Source: Melioribacteraceae bacterium
GTDB taxonomy: Bacteria; Bacteroidota; Ignavibacteria; Ignavibacteriales; Melioribacteraceae
Direction of reading: 5' to 3'
Assembly (NCBI GenBank): GCA_016342755.1
Contig: JAEINS010000006.1
Coordinates: 1-64,000, forward strand
Length of the DNA stretch: 64,000 bases
Part shown: in pieces, positions 1-8,180 of the stretch
How positions within the stretch are numbered: position 1 is the first letter of the stretch
How the letters are laid out: every line of letters begins with the position of its first letter
The notes under the pieces: model-generated
The model's database searches: none
Told to the model about the DNA's origin: nothing
The model's input: only the letters and a program-made list of their open reading frames with translations
Program-made: the position numbers and the translations under genes

Positions 1-50
1 TCTGAAGCTACGCTGCGTAAACTCCGCTCCGATTCAGATAAATTATTCCA

Positions 51-191
51 TTTACACAAAACTTTTTACACTACCAAAACGGTAGAAATTGGGCTTTGTT
101 AATTTCTTGTTTTTCAATTTATTTTGTAGTTAGATTTTTGGGTTTTAACAGAAACTAAAAATACCCTTTACACAAAAAACTTTATACTGCC
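51..191. repeat. Imperfect 25-bp direct repeat pair
   Basis: Positions 51-75 and 167-191 carry near-identical strings that begin TTTACACAAAA and end ACTACC or ACTGCC. They flank about 90 bases with no ORF. The second copy runs into the stop codon of the minus-strand gene that ends at 191. Meaning unknown; it may be a duplicated remnant of the dispersed intergenic repeats seen elsewhere in this window. Confidence 0.3.
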
Positions 192-1057
192 TAATTTTTA
201 TCTTCATGCTCATCTTCTTCAGCGTGTTTTTCCTTTTTTGCTTTTTTCTCTACTTTTATTTTTTTTATCTCTTTGCTGTTACCTTCAGTTTCACAGTGAC
301 TCTTAACAATAATTTTTTTGAATTTCTTATGTTTCTGAACATCACCGAACTCATCCATATGCTGTTTATCTTCTTTTTTAATTTTTTCCAAGAATTTTTC
401 AGCCTCTTCTCCAACATACTCTTTTACAGATTCTTCACCATTTTCTGTAGTTGTTTCAATAACTTTTAATTCATCACCGTCTTTATTTACTTCAATTTTC
501 TTTGTGATATTTTTTGTATCTCCTTCGCCCAATTTTTCAATTATAACTTCCACATTATCTTTATCATTTTCATCAAGTTTAATAAAAATAACGTCTTCGT
601 CTATTTCCTTTAATATATCGCCATCACTATCGTCAGTCCACTCAATAACTTTTTTTTCGCCATCTTTACCCTTTTTGATAATTATCTTTTTGGTGCCGTT
701 AAGTTCTTCCACATCAACATCTATATCCATTTTTTCTTCGTTACAGTCATCATCCGAAATTTTTATTTTATAAACTTTCTCACTATCGCCTTTTGAGTCT
801 TCATTAATGTGAATAACATGTCCGTTTTTATTGTGCCATACTTTCTTCAAATTATGTTCTGATTTAATTTTTTTTAAAATCGACTCAGCATCTTCACCGG
901 TCAACTCAAGTTTCCCTTCGGAAGTAACTATTAAAATTTTCTCCGCTTTGCCTTTTAACTCTTTAATTTTTTCCTTAGTCTCTTTTGTCTGAGCAGTAAC
1001 ACCGCTAGATACCACAACTAAAATTGCTATTATCATTGTAAATAAATTGCGTAACAT
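191..1057 (-). CDS. Highly charged secreted protein of unknown function
   Basis: A 288-residue protein with a clear N-terminal signal peptide (about residues 1-22, ending in VTAQ). The mature part is extremely rich in Lys, Glu and Asp and has almost no aromatic residues. It alternates short acidic stretches (DDSDGD, DENDKD) with basic ones (KKIIIKKGKDGEKK) and ends in a KEKHAEEDEHEDKN-like charged tail. No family was recognised. A strong AGGAGG-like ribosome site sits just upstream of the ATG at 1057. It is divergent from a histidine kinase/response regulator operon, with shared GTTAA boxes between them. I infer it is an exported target, or a ligand or ion-sensing partner, of that system; this is untested. 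Confidence 0.75.
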   Translation of the reverse strand: MLRNLFTMIIAILVVVSSGVTAQTKETKEKIKELKGKAEKILIVTSEGKLELTGEDAESILKKIKSEHNLKKVWHNKNGHVIHINEDSKGDSEKVYKIKISDDDCNEEKMDIDVDVEELNGTKKIIIKKGKDGEKKVIEWTDDSDGDILKEIDEDVIFIKLDENDKDNVEVIIEKLGEGDTKNITKKIEVNKDGDELKVIETTTENGEESVKEYVGEEAEKFLEKIKKEDKQHMDEFGDVQKHKKFKKIIVKSHCETEGNSKEIKKIKVEKKAKKEKHAEEDEHEDKN

Positions 1058-1122
1058 TTTGTACCTCCTTAGTTAAGTGAAATTTTCTGATAGAAAGATA
1101 CAAATTGTAAATATTGAATTAT

Positions 1123-1158
1123 GTTAACCGAAAGTTAATAAATGTTAAAAAGTGTTAA
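1123..1158. promoter_or_regulatory. Four phased GTTAA boxes (OmpR-type binding site candidate)
   Basis: GTTAA occurs at 1123-1127, 1134-1138, 1144-1148 and 1154-1158, so the spacing is 11, 10 and 10 bp, one per helical turn. Tandem boxes with this period are the usual target layout of OmpR/PhoB-family regulators (compare the CpxR GTAAA-N5-GTAAA box). The array lies between the divergent genes at 1057 and 1198, the second of which begins a two-component operon. Binding by the regulator at 2775-3476 is inferred. Confidence 0.55.
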
Positions 1159-1185
1159 ATTAGAGCATTTTTTTAATATTGTGTA

Positions 1186-1193
1186 TACCTTTG
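1186..1193 (+). promoter_or_regulatory. Bacteroidota-type -7 element TACCTTTG
   Basis: The string matches TAnnTTTG, the -7 element used by Bacteroidota primary sigma factors. It ends only four bases before the ATG of the histidine kinase at 1198. If used, transcription would start at or next to the ATG, giving a leaderless or nearly leaderless mRNA, which fits the lack of a ribosome site. No convincing -33 TTG was found. Confidence 0.4.
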
Positions 1194-1197
1194 CATC

Positions 1198-2778
1198 ATG
1201 AAAGAAACAAAACTTAAAATATTAATTAGTCTGATGTCTGCCGCTGTATTAAGTTTAATCGCAATTCAGTTTTATTGGATAGCTAATGCAATTAAACTTG
1301 AAGAGGAAAAGTTCAAAACAAATGTTACTAATGCTTTAACTGAAGTTACACAGCTTTTAGATAAAGAGGAAACCACTGCCGTTGTTGTTGAAACTATTTC
1401 CTCCAAATTAAACGATTCATTTGCAATAAAGGATGAGCACGATAAACACGTTTTATTTGTTGGATCAAAACCGGTTAAGAAGATTACTAAAAGAAAAATC
1501 GGCAGCAGCGAAGAGATTAACATAGAAATTAAAGTGCACAATAAAATTATTAAAGATTCAATTGTTGATCGAAAAGAAAAAAGTGAACATCAGACCATAG
1601 CAAACTATAATTTTATTGAACTTGATGACGCGGATTCTTTAATTATTAAAAGGACAAAACTGGTTGAAAATGTTGTTGATCAGCTTATAACTATTTCAAC
1701 AGGAGATATAAAAAAAAGAAGAGTTAAAGAAGAGGCTTTGGATTCTCTGTTGAATGCAACACTTGCCGGAAAAGGGATTACAGCACCTTACGAATTTACA
1801 TTGAGTTTTGATAATGATGAACATCACGAAAACACCTGCAATAATGAACATGACTTAAAATGGGTTGGTGAAGAAAAAAATATTTCGTACGAAGCTTCAT
1901 TCAGAACAAGACTTTTTCCAAACGATTTTATTCTAAATAATGATTTCCTTGTTGTAAACTTTCCTTCTAAAACCCGGTATATTTTAAAGAATCTGGCAAT
2001 TATGCTTTCTCTGTCGGCCTTAATAATTATTGGCATTATTGTTCTTTTTTATAAAACAATTCAAATGCTGATAAAACAAAAACGAATTACTGAGATTAAA
2101 AATGATCTTATAAATAATATAACACATGAATTTAAAACTCCTATTTCTACTATATCTCTCGCATGCGAAGCTCTAAATGAACCGTTATTACTTACTAAAG
2201 AAAATTCGTTAAAAAGATATTCCGGGATGATAAATGACGAGAACAACAGACTTAGAAAATTAGTGGAAAACTTACTTAACACAGCGTCAATAGAAAAAGG
2301 TGATTATAACTTAAAATATGAAGAGTTAGATGTTCATGAAATGTTATATCAGTCGATTAATAAGTTTGAATCAATTTCAGATCAAAAAAACGGGAAGATT
2401 GAAACAGAGTTTAATGCTGAGGTTAAAAATATTAATGGAGATAGATTTCATTTATCCAACATATTTAATAACCTGATTGATAACGCAATTAAGTATACAA
2501 AGGAGAATCCGGTGATCCTGGTTTCAACTTTAAATGTAAACAAAACACTTGTTATATCTATTAAAGATAATGGTATTGGTATTTCTAAGCAAAATCTTGA
2601 TAAAATATTTGATACCTTTTACAGAGTGCCGACTGGAAATATTCATGATGTAAAAGGATACGGAATTGGATTAAGCTACGTTAAAAAACTTACGGATGCG
2701 CATAACGGAAAAATATCTGTTAAAAGTGAGTTAAATAAAGGAAGTGAGTTTATAATTTCATTACCAATGGAAATATGA
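1198..2778 (+). CDS. Sensor histidine kinase (two-component system)
   Basis: A 526-residue membrane kinase. TM1 lies at about residues 8-28 and TM2 at about 265-288. They enclose a 235-residue periplasmic sensor that matches no domain I recognise and is rich in Lys/Glu. After TM2 come the HisKA H-box (THEFKTP, phosphoacceptor His310), the N-box near 420-434 (NLIDNAIKYT), G1 DNGIGI at 457-462 and G2 GYGIGL near 487. All catalytic boxes are intact. It overlaps the next gene by 4 bp (ATGA), so kinase and regulator are translationally coupled. The signal is unknown; the divergent charged secreted protein is a candidate partner. Confidence 0.93.
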   Translation: MKETKLKILISLMSAAVLSLIAIQFYWIANAIKLEEEKFKTNVTNALTEVTQLLDKEETTAVVVETISSKLNDSFAIKDEHDKHVLFVGSKPVKKITKRKIGSSEEINIEIKVHNKIIKDSIVDRKEKSEHQTIANYNFIELDDADSLIIKRTKLVENVVDQLITISTGDIKKRRVKEEALDSLLNATLAGKGITAPYEFTLSFDNDEHHENTCNNEHDLKWVGEEKNISYEASFRTRLFPNDFILNNDFLVVNFPSKTRYILKNLAIMLSLSALIIIGIIVLFYKTIQMLIKQKRITEIKNDLINNITHEFKTPISTISLACEALNEPLLLTKENSLKRYSGMINDENNRLRKLVENLLNTASIEKGDYNLKYEELDVHEMLYQSINKFESISDQKNGKIETEFNAEVKNINGDRFHLSNIFNNLIDNAIKYTKENPVILVSTLNVNKTLVISIKDNGIGISKQNLDKIFDTFYRVPTGNIHDVKGYGIGLSYVKKLTDAHNGKISVKSELNKGSEFIISLPMEI

Positions 2779-3476
2779 TAAAACGAAAAAAAATATTATT
2801 GGTTGAAGACGATGTAAATTTAGGCAGTATCTTAAAAGATTTTTTAGGTCTTAAAGAATACGAAGTTATACTTTGTTCTGATGGCGAAGAAGGTTTAAAG
2901 GAGTTTTATAATAGCCGTTTTGATATCTGTATTCTTGATGTTATGATGCCTAAACTTGACGGCTTTACCATGGCAAAAGAAATTCGGGGGAAAGACAGCA
3001 AAACTCCTATTGTTTTTTTAACTGCAAAATCGATGCTTGAAGATAAACTTGAAGGACTTAAACTTGGTGCTGATGATTACATGACCAAACCTTTCAGCTC
3101 TGAGGAATTATTGCTTCGCATAAATGCTATTTTAAAAAGAAGCTCAGCAAATAGTTATAATGGAAATTCCTTTTCAAATGAATTTGAAATTGGAAGTTAT
3201 AACTTTGATTATAACAAACGGTTATTAACTCGTAATGGAAATGATCAAAAGCTGACTTCAAAAGAATCTGAACTTCTTAAACTGCTTTGCTTAAGTAAAA
3301 ATGAGGTAATGAACCGGTCAGAAGCTTTGAAGTCGATCTGGAATGAAGATTCTTATTTTACCGGAAGAAGTATGGATGTTTACATTGCAAAACTTAGAAA
3401 TTATTTAAAAGAAGATCCGTGTATAGAAATTATAAATGTTCATGGTGCCGGATTTAAGCTGATAGAAAATTGTTAG
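2775..3476 (+). CDS. OmpR-family response regulator
   Basis: A 233-residue two-domain regulator. The receiver domain (about 1-120) has the acidic pair EDD, phosphoacceptor Asp55 in LDVMMP, the conserved Thr in FLTAK and the Lys in TKPFS. The C-terminal winged helix (about 135-233) has the LTSKESELLKLL start and the usual RSMDVYIAKLR recognition region. It starts inside the last codons of the kinase gene. The phased GTTAA boxes at 1123-1158 are a natural candidate for its binding site. Confidence 0.95.
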   Translation: MIKRKKILLVEDDVNLGSILKDFLGLKEYEVILCSDGEEGLKEFYNSRFDICILDVMMPKLDGFTMAKEIRGKDSKTPIVFLTAKSMLEDKLEGLKLGADDYMTKPFSSEELLLRINAILKRSSANSYNGNSFSNEFEIGSYNFDYNKRLLTRNGNDQKLTSKESELLKLLCLSKNEVMNRSEALKSIWNEDSYFTGRSMDVYIAKLRNYLKEDPCIEIINVHGAGFKLIENC

Positions 3477-3539
3477 GTAAAGGTTCTTATCCCGGGCGTG
3501 AGGGAGTTCGAATTCACTCTGTGTTACACAATCAAATTA

Positions 3540-4865
3540 TTATTTCTCTTTCCCAATCGCATTAATAAAGGGTTTCATCAAATAGGTGTTTGATAAAATT
3601 CTTCCCGCTACATAAGCCGCCGCCGCCGCGACTGCGCCTACAAAATCGAAAACATTTGTTAAGATAAAGAGAGTTAATAAAATTCCGCAAACTTCTAAAA
3701 TACTTGCCATTGTAATTGGTTTTGTCTTTCTGCTGTTTACGAGCATTGCCCGCTGAAACGAAATTAAAATTGTTAATACCGGAAGTATAAACAATATCTG
3801 CGATGGTGTAATTGCAAATTGTGTTAGTTCTAATGAGAGTCCGGAAATGTCCCTGAACCAAAAAGTAGAAAGTGGTGAGAATGTGATTAAGCCTAATATA
3901 ACCATAACGCCGACTGACATATAAACAGCAAAGTTTTTGAGTAATTTATAATTCTTATTTTTATCATCCATTAATGCAATTATAACTTCTTGATACGATA
4001 ACCCGACTGCTCTAAAAATAAATATCAGAGAATTTACAACCGGCAGAACGGCTAGTGATTCAATCGGGAATCTGCTTTGCCCCATAAAAAATGTAACCAT
4101 CGGATGTACACCCAGCGACAAAATTGAAGTCATTGCCAGTGGATAATAAAACCTAAAGATTCCTCTATAATTTAATTTTTCAACTTCTTCAAACTCATCT
4201 GCCAAATATTTTTTAACAATACCCAGACACATTAATTTAGTTGCTATGGCTTCAAAAATTACTCCGGCTGATAATCCACAGGCTCCTACAATAACTCCGG
4301 GGACATCTAAATATAAATACATTAATAACGCGGTTAATGACATTGAAGCTAATCTGATTACTGTTCCGTACGCTACTCGTCTGGTTAACCCGTTTTTAAT
4401 AAGTATTCCATGATACAGTCTTCTGTAACCAATGGCTGCCGGCCAGGGTAACAAAAAGAACATTGCGTTAAATGTTAAGTCGGCAATGTTTTTAGGAAGA
4501 CCAATTACAGTCATTGAAATGAAGTTAAAAACCGGCGGAATTAAACAGAATGCTAAAATAAGAGTAATAATTACATTTGCGGCGTAAGTAAAATTCTTAA
4601 GTTTTATAAATGAATCACGGTCTTTAACCAGAGCAGTAGCGGCGCTCATTATCATTATAATTGGAGCTTCGGCAATAAGCCCAAAAGAATATGCTACGCC
4701 ATAAGCTGCCAGATTAAATTTAGGTTCAATCATTCTGGCAATTAGAGCTGCTAAATAGGGCCCTTCTATAGACATCATTAGCCAGGTTGCAAGCAACGGC
4801 AGCCAAAATTTGAATATTTTTTTGTTTGTTAAATTCTGCATTTTTCGAATTAAAATTTGAAGCAA
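3540..4865 (-). CDS. MATE-superfamily / ANKH-like membrane transporter
   Basis: A 441-residue polytopic membrane protein with about 12 hydrophobic segments arranged as two halves, as in the MATE/MVF/polysaccharide-flippase superfamily. The opening (KFWLPLLATWLMMSIEGPYL, then a YGVAYSFGLIAEAP segment) reminds me more of the ANKH (progressive ankylosis) branch than of NorM-type drug exporters. ANKH proteins are linked to export of pyrophosphate, citrate or ATP-derived solutes; I infer no substrate here. It stands alone, convergent with the two-component operon. The first residues up to the second Met (residue 9) may be extra. Confidence 0.7.
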   Translation of the reverse strand: MLQILIRKMQNLTNKKIFKFWLPLLATWLMMSIEGPYLAALIARMIEPKFNLAAYGVAYSFGLIAEAPIIMIMSAATALVKDRDSFIKLKNFTYAANVIITLILAFCLIPPVFNFISMTVIGLPKNIADLTFNAMFFLLPWPAAIGYRRLYHGILIKNGLTRRVAYGTVIRLASMSLTALLMYLYLDVPGVIVGACGLSAGVIFEAIATKLMCLGIVKKYLADEFEEVEKLNYRGIFRFYYPLAMTSILSLGVHPMVTFFMGQSRFPIESLAVLPVVNSLIFIFRAVGLSYQEVIIALMDDKNKNYKLLKNFAVYMSVGVMVILGLITFSPLSTFWFRDISGLSLELTQFAITPSQILFILPVLTILISFQRAMLVNSRKTKPITMASILEVCGILLTLFILTNVFDFVGAVAAAAAYVAGRILSNTYLMKPFINAIGKEK

Positions 4866-4965
4866 AAAAGTATTGTTATAAAATTACTAATCAAAATATT
4901 ATTTGAGTTTTTAATTTCATTTACAACTGGAGTTTTTCCCGACTGTTCTAATTATTCACATATTT

Positions 4966-7095
4966 CTAGGGTAAATGTTTTATTAAATTTATATTTTTAA
5001 TTTCACCGGCAATTACCAAAATATCGTTTTCGGCAATTATATGATCCGGACTTGGTATAGCCTTAACTTTATTACCTCTTTTTCCATGTGTTTTAATAGA
5101 GAGAACATCTACGCCATATTTTGCACGAATACGAATTTCTCTTATTGAACTTCCAATAAATGATTTTGGAGGTTCAATTTCTGCAACTGAATAACCTTCC
5201 ATAAATTGAACATTTGTTTCTTCTCCGCTCATGGAAATAGTACTTGCAAGTGTAGATGTAATATCGCGTCTTTCAATTTCTTTTTGATACGCGTCCTGTA
5301 TGTCTTTGCGCCAGATCATGCCTAATACTTTTTTATCTTTTACGTTATCAATTACAGGCAGTCCTTCAAGATCGAACCTTTTTAATTTATCCAAAACAAT
5401 CTGACAATTATCATCTTCAATAATCGATTCAAAATTTAGATTGGAAATATCGCCTGCTATTAAAAGAGCTGAAAGTTCTTCTTTTTCAAAAAGATATTCT
5501 TTAATGCTATCCATCGATAATAATCCCATAACCTTGCCAAACGGGTTAACTACGGGAAAATCAGGTCCTCTGCCGCCAATCATTTTTTTTACAACCTGAT
5601 TAAAATTATCATTTGTGTTAATAGAATCAAACTTTGGATTATAGACATCTTTTACAAAAATAGATTCCATAACATTAGTCTCAGTCCCTTCTTTTATACT
5701 AATATTTCTGTGAAGCAATTTTAGAGTGTAAATAGATTCTCTGGAAAGTTTTGATGATAATATTACACTAATAATACAAACAATCATTAATGGAAGTATA
5801 ATATTATAATCGTTTGTTAATTCGAACACTATAATTATAGCTGTTATAGGAGCTCTTGTTGTACCTGCTACAAGTCCGCCCATTGCCACAAGGGCATATG
5901 CACCGGGATCGGCCGTAATATTGGGAAACCATTGATGAACCAGTCCGCCGAAAAAAGCTCCAAGTGTAGCACCCATAAATAGAGAAGGGGCAAAAATACC
6001 GCCGGATCCTCCGGTTCCAAGAGTAACTGAAGTTGCAAAAATTTTCAAAAAGATTAACATCAGTGCTACATACCAAATCATGTTGCCATGAAGCGCGTTG
6101 TTTATTGAGTCATATCCAATACCCATTATTTCGGGGAATAACAGTGCTAATGCGCCAATTACTAAACCGCCCACAACTGGTTTAAGGTATTCCGGGAACT
6201 TAAATTTATTATCAAAAAAATCTTCTGAAAAATATAGAGCTTTTATAAACATCCATGATACAAGTCCGCTTATTATTCCAAGAGCAAAATAAAATACCAT
6301 TTCATAAGGAGAAGCATATTTATAAGCAGGAACTATAAAAGCAGCAAAACGTCCTTCAAAGTGATGCGAGATTACAGTCGCCATTACGGAGGAAATTACA
6401 ATTGGTGAAAACTGGGCAACCGCAAAATCCATTAATATTATTTCCAGCGCAAAAAGTGCGCCTGCAACCGGAGCGTTAAATGCTGCAGCAATACCAGCCG
6501 CCGCACCACATCCTACAAGTGTTTTCATGCGCTTTGGGGGAATTCTGAAAAATTGCCCGACTGTTGAACCCAGGCTGGAACCAATTTGAATAATTGGACC
6601 TTCTCTACCAACCGAGCCGCCTGTACCAATTGTAATGGCGGAAGCTAAAGCTTTAACCATTGCCACACGAGGTCTAATTTTTCCGCCGCGTAAAAGTATT
6701 GCCTGCATTACTTCCGGTACACCATGCCCTTTTGCTTCGGGTGCAAAAAAGTAAATTAATGGACCAACAATTAATCCGCCAATTGCCGGTACTAAAACTT
6801 TAATATACCAGGGAGCCAGCATTATTCGCTCTAAAAGACTGCCTTCGCCCGCAAAAGATATTAGGGAAATTTCTTCAATCAAAAACCTGATTCCAATTGC
6901 GGCAAATCCGCCAAGTACTCCAATAATAATTGCCACAATTATCATAAACGTATGTTCTGTTAATTTTGCCTTTTCTACTAAATCAACAGTCTTTTTTGAA
7001 ATATTTGTATATAGTTTTTTTATAAGGTGCGACGTCACTCTTACTCCTAATCCGCTCAATAACAATTTGAAAAATAGGATTATAAAAGGAATCAA
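4966..7095 (-). CDS. ClC-type chloride channel/antiporter with CBS and TrkA_C domains
   Basis: A 709-residue fusion. The ClC membrane domain (about 45-450) shows the three signature loops: GHGVPEV at 123-129, GSVGREGP at 160-167 with the gating glutamate at 165, and a GSGGIFAPSLF loop near 375. Two CBS repeats follow (about 465-610), then a C-terminal TrkA_C/RCK-C-like domain (about 640-709, with GSSIREIRIRAKYGVDVL). Keeping the gating glutamate is expected of H+/Cl- exchange. The added CBS and TrkA_C modules suggest control by a nucleotide ligand. It is divergent from the DUF134 regulator, and the long intergenic region carries that regulator's operators. Confidence 0.93.
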   Translation of the reverse strand: MIPFIILFFKLLLSGLGVRVTSHLIKKLYTNISKKTVDLVEKAKLTEHTFMIIVAIIIGVLGGFAAIGIRFLIEEISLISFAGEGSLLERIMLAPWYIKVLVPAIGGLIVGPLIYFFAPEAKGHGVPEVMQAILLRGGKIRPRVAMVKALASAITIGTGGSVGREGPIIQIGSSLGSTVGQFFRIPPKRMKTLVGCGAAAGIAAAFNAPVAGALFALEIILMDFAVAQFSPIVISSVMATVISHHFEGRFAAFIVPAYKYASPYEMVFYFALGIISGLVSWMFIKALYFSEDFFDNKFKFPEYLKPVVGGLVIGALALLFPEIMGIGYDSINNALHGNMIWYVALMLIFLKIFATSVTLGTGGSGGIFAPSLFMGATLGAFFGGLVHQWFPNITADPGAYALVAMGGLVAGTTRAPITAIIIVFELTNDYNIILPLMIVCIISVILSSKLSRESIYTLKLLHRNISIKEGTETNVMESIFVKDVYNPKFDSINTNDNFNQVVKKMIGGRGPDFPVVNPFGKVMGLLSMDSIKEYLFEKEELSALLIAGDISNLNFESIIEDDNCQIVLDKLKRFDLEGLPVIDNVKDKKVLGMIWRKDIQDAYQKEIERRDITSTLASTISMSGEETNVQFMEGYSVAEIEPPKSFIGSSIREIRIRAKYGVDVLSIKTHGKRGNKVKAIPSPDHIIAENDILVIAGEIKNINLIKHLP

Positions 7096-7149
7096 CCAAA
7101 TTTATATTTTTAAACTTTGTAATAATCTAATAATCCCCTTAAAAACAAT

Positions 7150-7207
7150 TTGACATATGAGCATATGTTCATTATGTTTAAAGTTATATTTTGAGCATAT
7201 GTTCATT
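7150..7207 (+). promoter_or_regulatory. Promoter with two palindromic operators for the ORP-like cluster
   Basis: The 16-mer TGAGCATATGTTCATT occurs at 7158-7173 and again at 7192-7207. Its core TGAGCATATGTTCA is a near-perfect palindrome. A TTGACA (7150-7155) lies 17 bp from TATGTT (7173-7178), which also reads as a Bacteroidota-like TATGTTTA element, so the first operator fills the spacer between the two promoter boxes. The second copy sits just before the DUF134 gene at 7218. This is the expected arrangement for repression, probably autoregulation by the DUF134 HTH protein (inference). Confidence 0.6.
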
Positions 7208-7217
7208 TGGTGAAAAA

Positions 7218-7643
7218 ATGAGTCGTCCATATAGAAAAAGAAGAATAGAATTACCGCCTTCAATTAAAAACTTTAAGCCCTGTGGAATTCCAAGAAAGGA
7301 TTTACAGTCAATTTCATTATCAATTGATGAATATGAAGCTATAAGGCTGGCTGATTATAAAGGGCTTGAACATTCTGAAGCTGCTGAACAGATGGAAATC
7401 TCCAGACCAACATTCTCAAGATTAATTGAAAAATCACGGAACAAGATTGCACAGGCTATTATTGACGGTAAAGAATTAATTGTTGAGGGCGGAAATGTTG
7501 AATTCAGAAACACAGTAAAAAGATGTAAAGAATGTGGAGATGAAGAGATTATTCCAAATAATACCAGCATTAATAATTGCAATGAATGCGGTTCGCGAAA
7601 TGTAGAAGATTCAGCTTCAAAATTCATAAATAATAAAATTTGA
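7218..7643 (+). CDS. DUF134-family (UPF0251) DNA-binding regulator
   Basis: A 141-residue protein starting MSRPYRKRRIELPP, the standard opening of DUF134 proteins; an in-frame upstream start at 7191 would translate the operator and was discarded. The core (about 15-90) holds the PCGIPRKDL motif and a sigma-4-like helix-turn-helix (SEAAEQMEISRPTFSRLIEKSR). The C-terminal end has CKECG and CNECG pairs that form a zinc ribbon. DUF134 genes are regular companions of NifX/MinD-type ORP clusters in anaerobes. Two palindromic operators immediately upstream suggest that it controls this cluster. Confidence 0.88.
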   Translation: MSRPYRKRRIELPPSIKNFKPCGIPRKDLQSISLSIDEYEAIRLADYKGLEHSEAAEQMEISRPTFSRLIEKSRNKIAQAIIDGKELIVEGGNVEFRNTVKRCKECGDEEIIPNNTSINNCNECGSRNVEDSASKFINNKI

Positions 7644-7650
7644 GGTTAGG

Positions 7651-7830
7651 ATGAAAGAACGAAAAGGAAAAAATAGCGGCGGCTCATTTGGCCCCGATGG
7701 AAATTGTATTTGCACAAAGTGTAATACAAAAGTCCCTCATCAAAAAGGAGTAAAATGTACAACTGTAAAATGTCCTAATTGCGGGCATACAATGGTGAGA
7801 GAAGAATTACTCAATAATAAAAGGAAATAA
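7651..7830 (+). CDS. Small Cys-rich protein of the ORP-like cluster
   Basis: A 59-residue ORF that starts with ATG 7 bp after the DUF134 stop, preceded by GAGG. It has a CICTKC motif near residues 20-25 and KCTTVKCPNCGH in the second half, so it probably folds around zinc or an iron-sulfur centre. Similar tiny Cys-rich proteins are common next to NifX-like proteins in these clusters. It ends one base before the next gene, which supports co-transcription. The biochemical role is unknown. Confidence 0.7.
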   Translation: MKERKGKNSGGSFGPDGNCICTKCNTKVPHQKGVKCTTVKCPNCGHTMVREELLNNKRK

Positions 7831-7831
7831 A

Positions 7832-8170
7832 ATGAAAAAAGTATTTGCAATACCAACTCAACACGACAAGTTATGCGCACATTTTGGTCACTGCGAAAAA
7901 TTCACAATTGTAGAAACTGAAGAAAATAAAGTTACTGAAAAGAAATTTTTAGCTCCGCCAATGCATGAGCCAGGAGCTTATCCTAAATTTTTAGCTGAAC
8001 ACGGAGTTCACGTAATTATAGCAGGAGGAATGGGGCAAAAAGCCCAGTCGCTTTTTTCAGAAAATAATATTGAAGTTGTTTTTGGTGTTGATGCTGCTGA
8101 ACCAACTGCCCTTGTTGAAAAATATTTGCTCAATGATCTAGAATCAGGCAATAATAAGTGTGATCATTAA
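7832..8170 (+). CDS. NifX/NifB-type dinitrogenase cofactor-binding domain protein (ORP-like)
   Basis: A 112-residue single-domain protein of the dinitrogenase iron-molybdenum cofactor family. Visible hallmarks are the short beta strand start, the HFGHCEKFTIVE stretch (HFGHC after a His), the GGMGQKAQSLF loop and a C-terminal alpha/beta finish. In Desulfovibrio the homologous orange protein carries a Mo-Cu-S cluster; metal binding here is inferred. It has nothing directly to do with nitrogen fixation: no nif structural gene is nearby. It is tightly packed between the Cys-rich protein and the first MinD-type ATPase. Confidence 0.9.
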   Translation: MKKVFAIPTQHDKLCAHFGHCEKFTIVETEENKVTEKKFLAPPMHEPGAYPKFLAEHGVHVIIAGGMGQKAQSLFSENNIEVVFGVDAAEPTALVEKYLLNDLESGNNKCDH

Positions 8171-8180
8171 GAGGACTAAA

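Noticed and set aside
206-773. Plus-strand Phe/Ser-rich ORFs opposite the charged secreted protein
   Set aside because: They are mirror frames of a Lys/Glu-rich gene; their low-complexity composition and lack of ribosome sites show they are not real.
3505-3530. GTTCGAATTC resembling a tRNA T-loop
   Set aside because: No acceptor, D or anticodon stem could be built around it in either direction.
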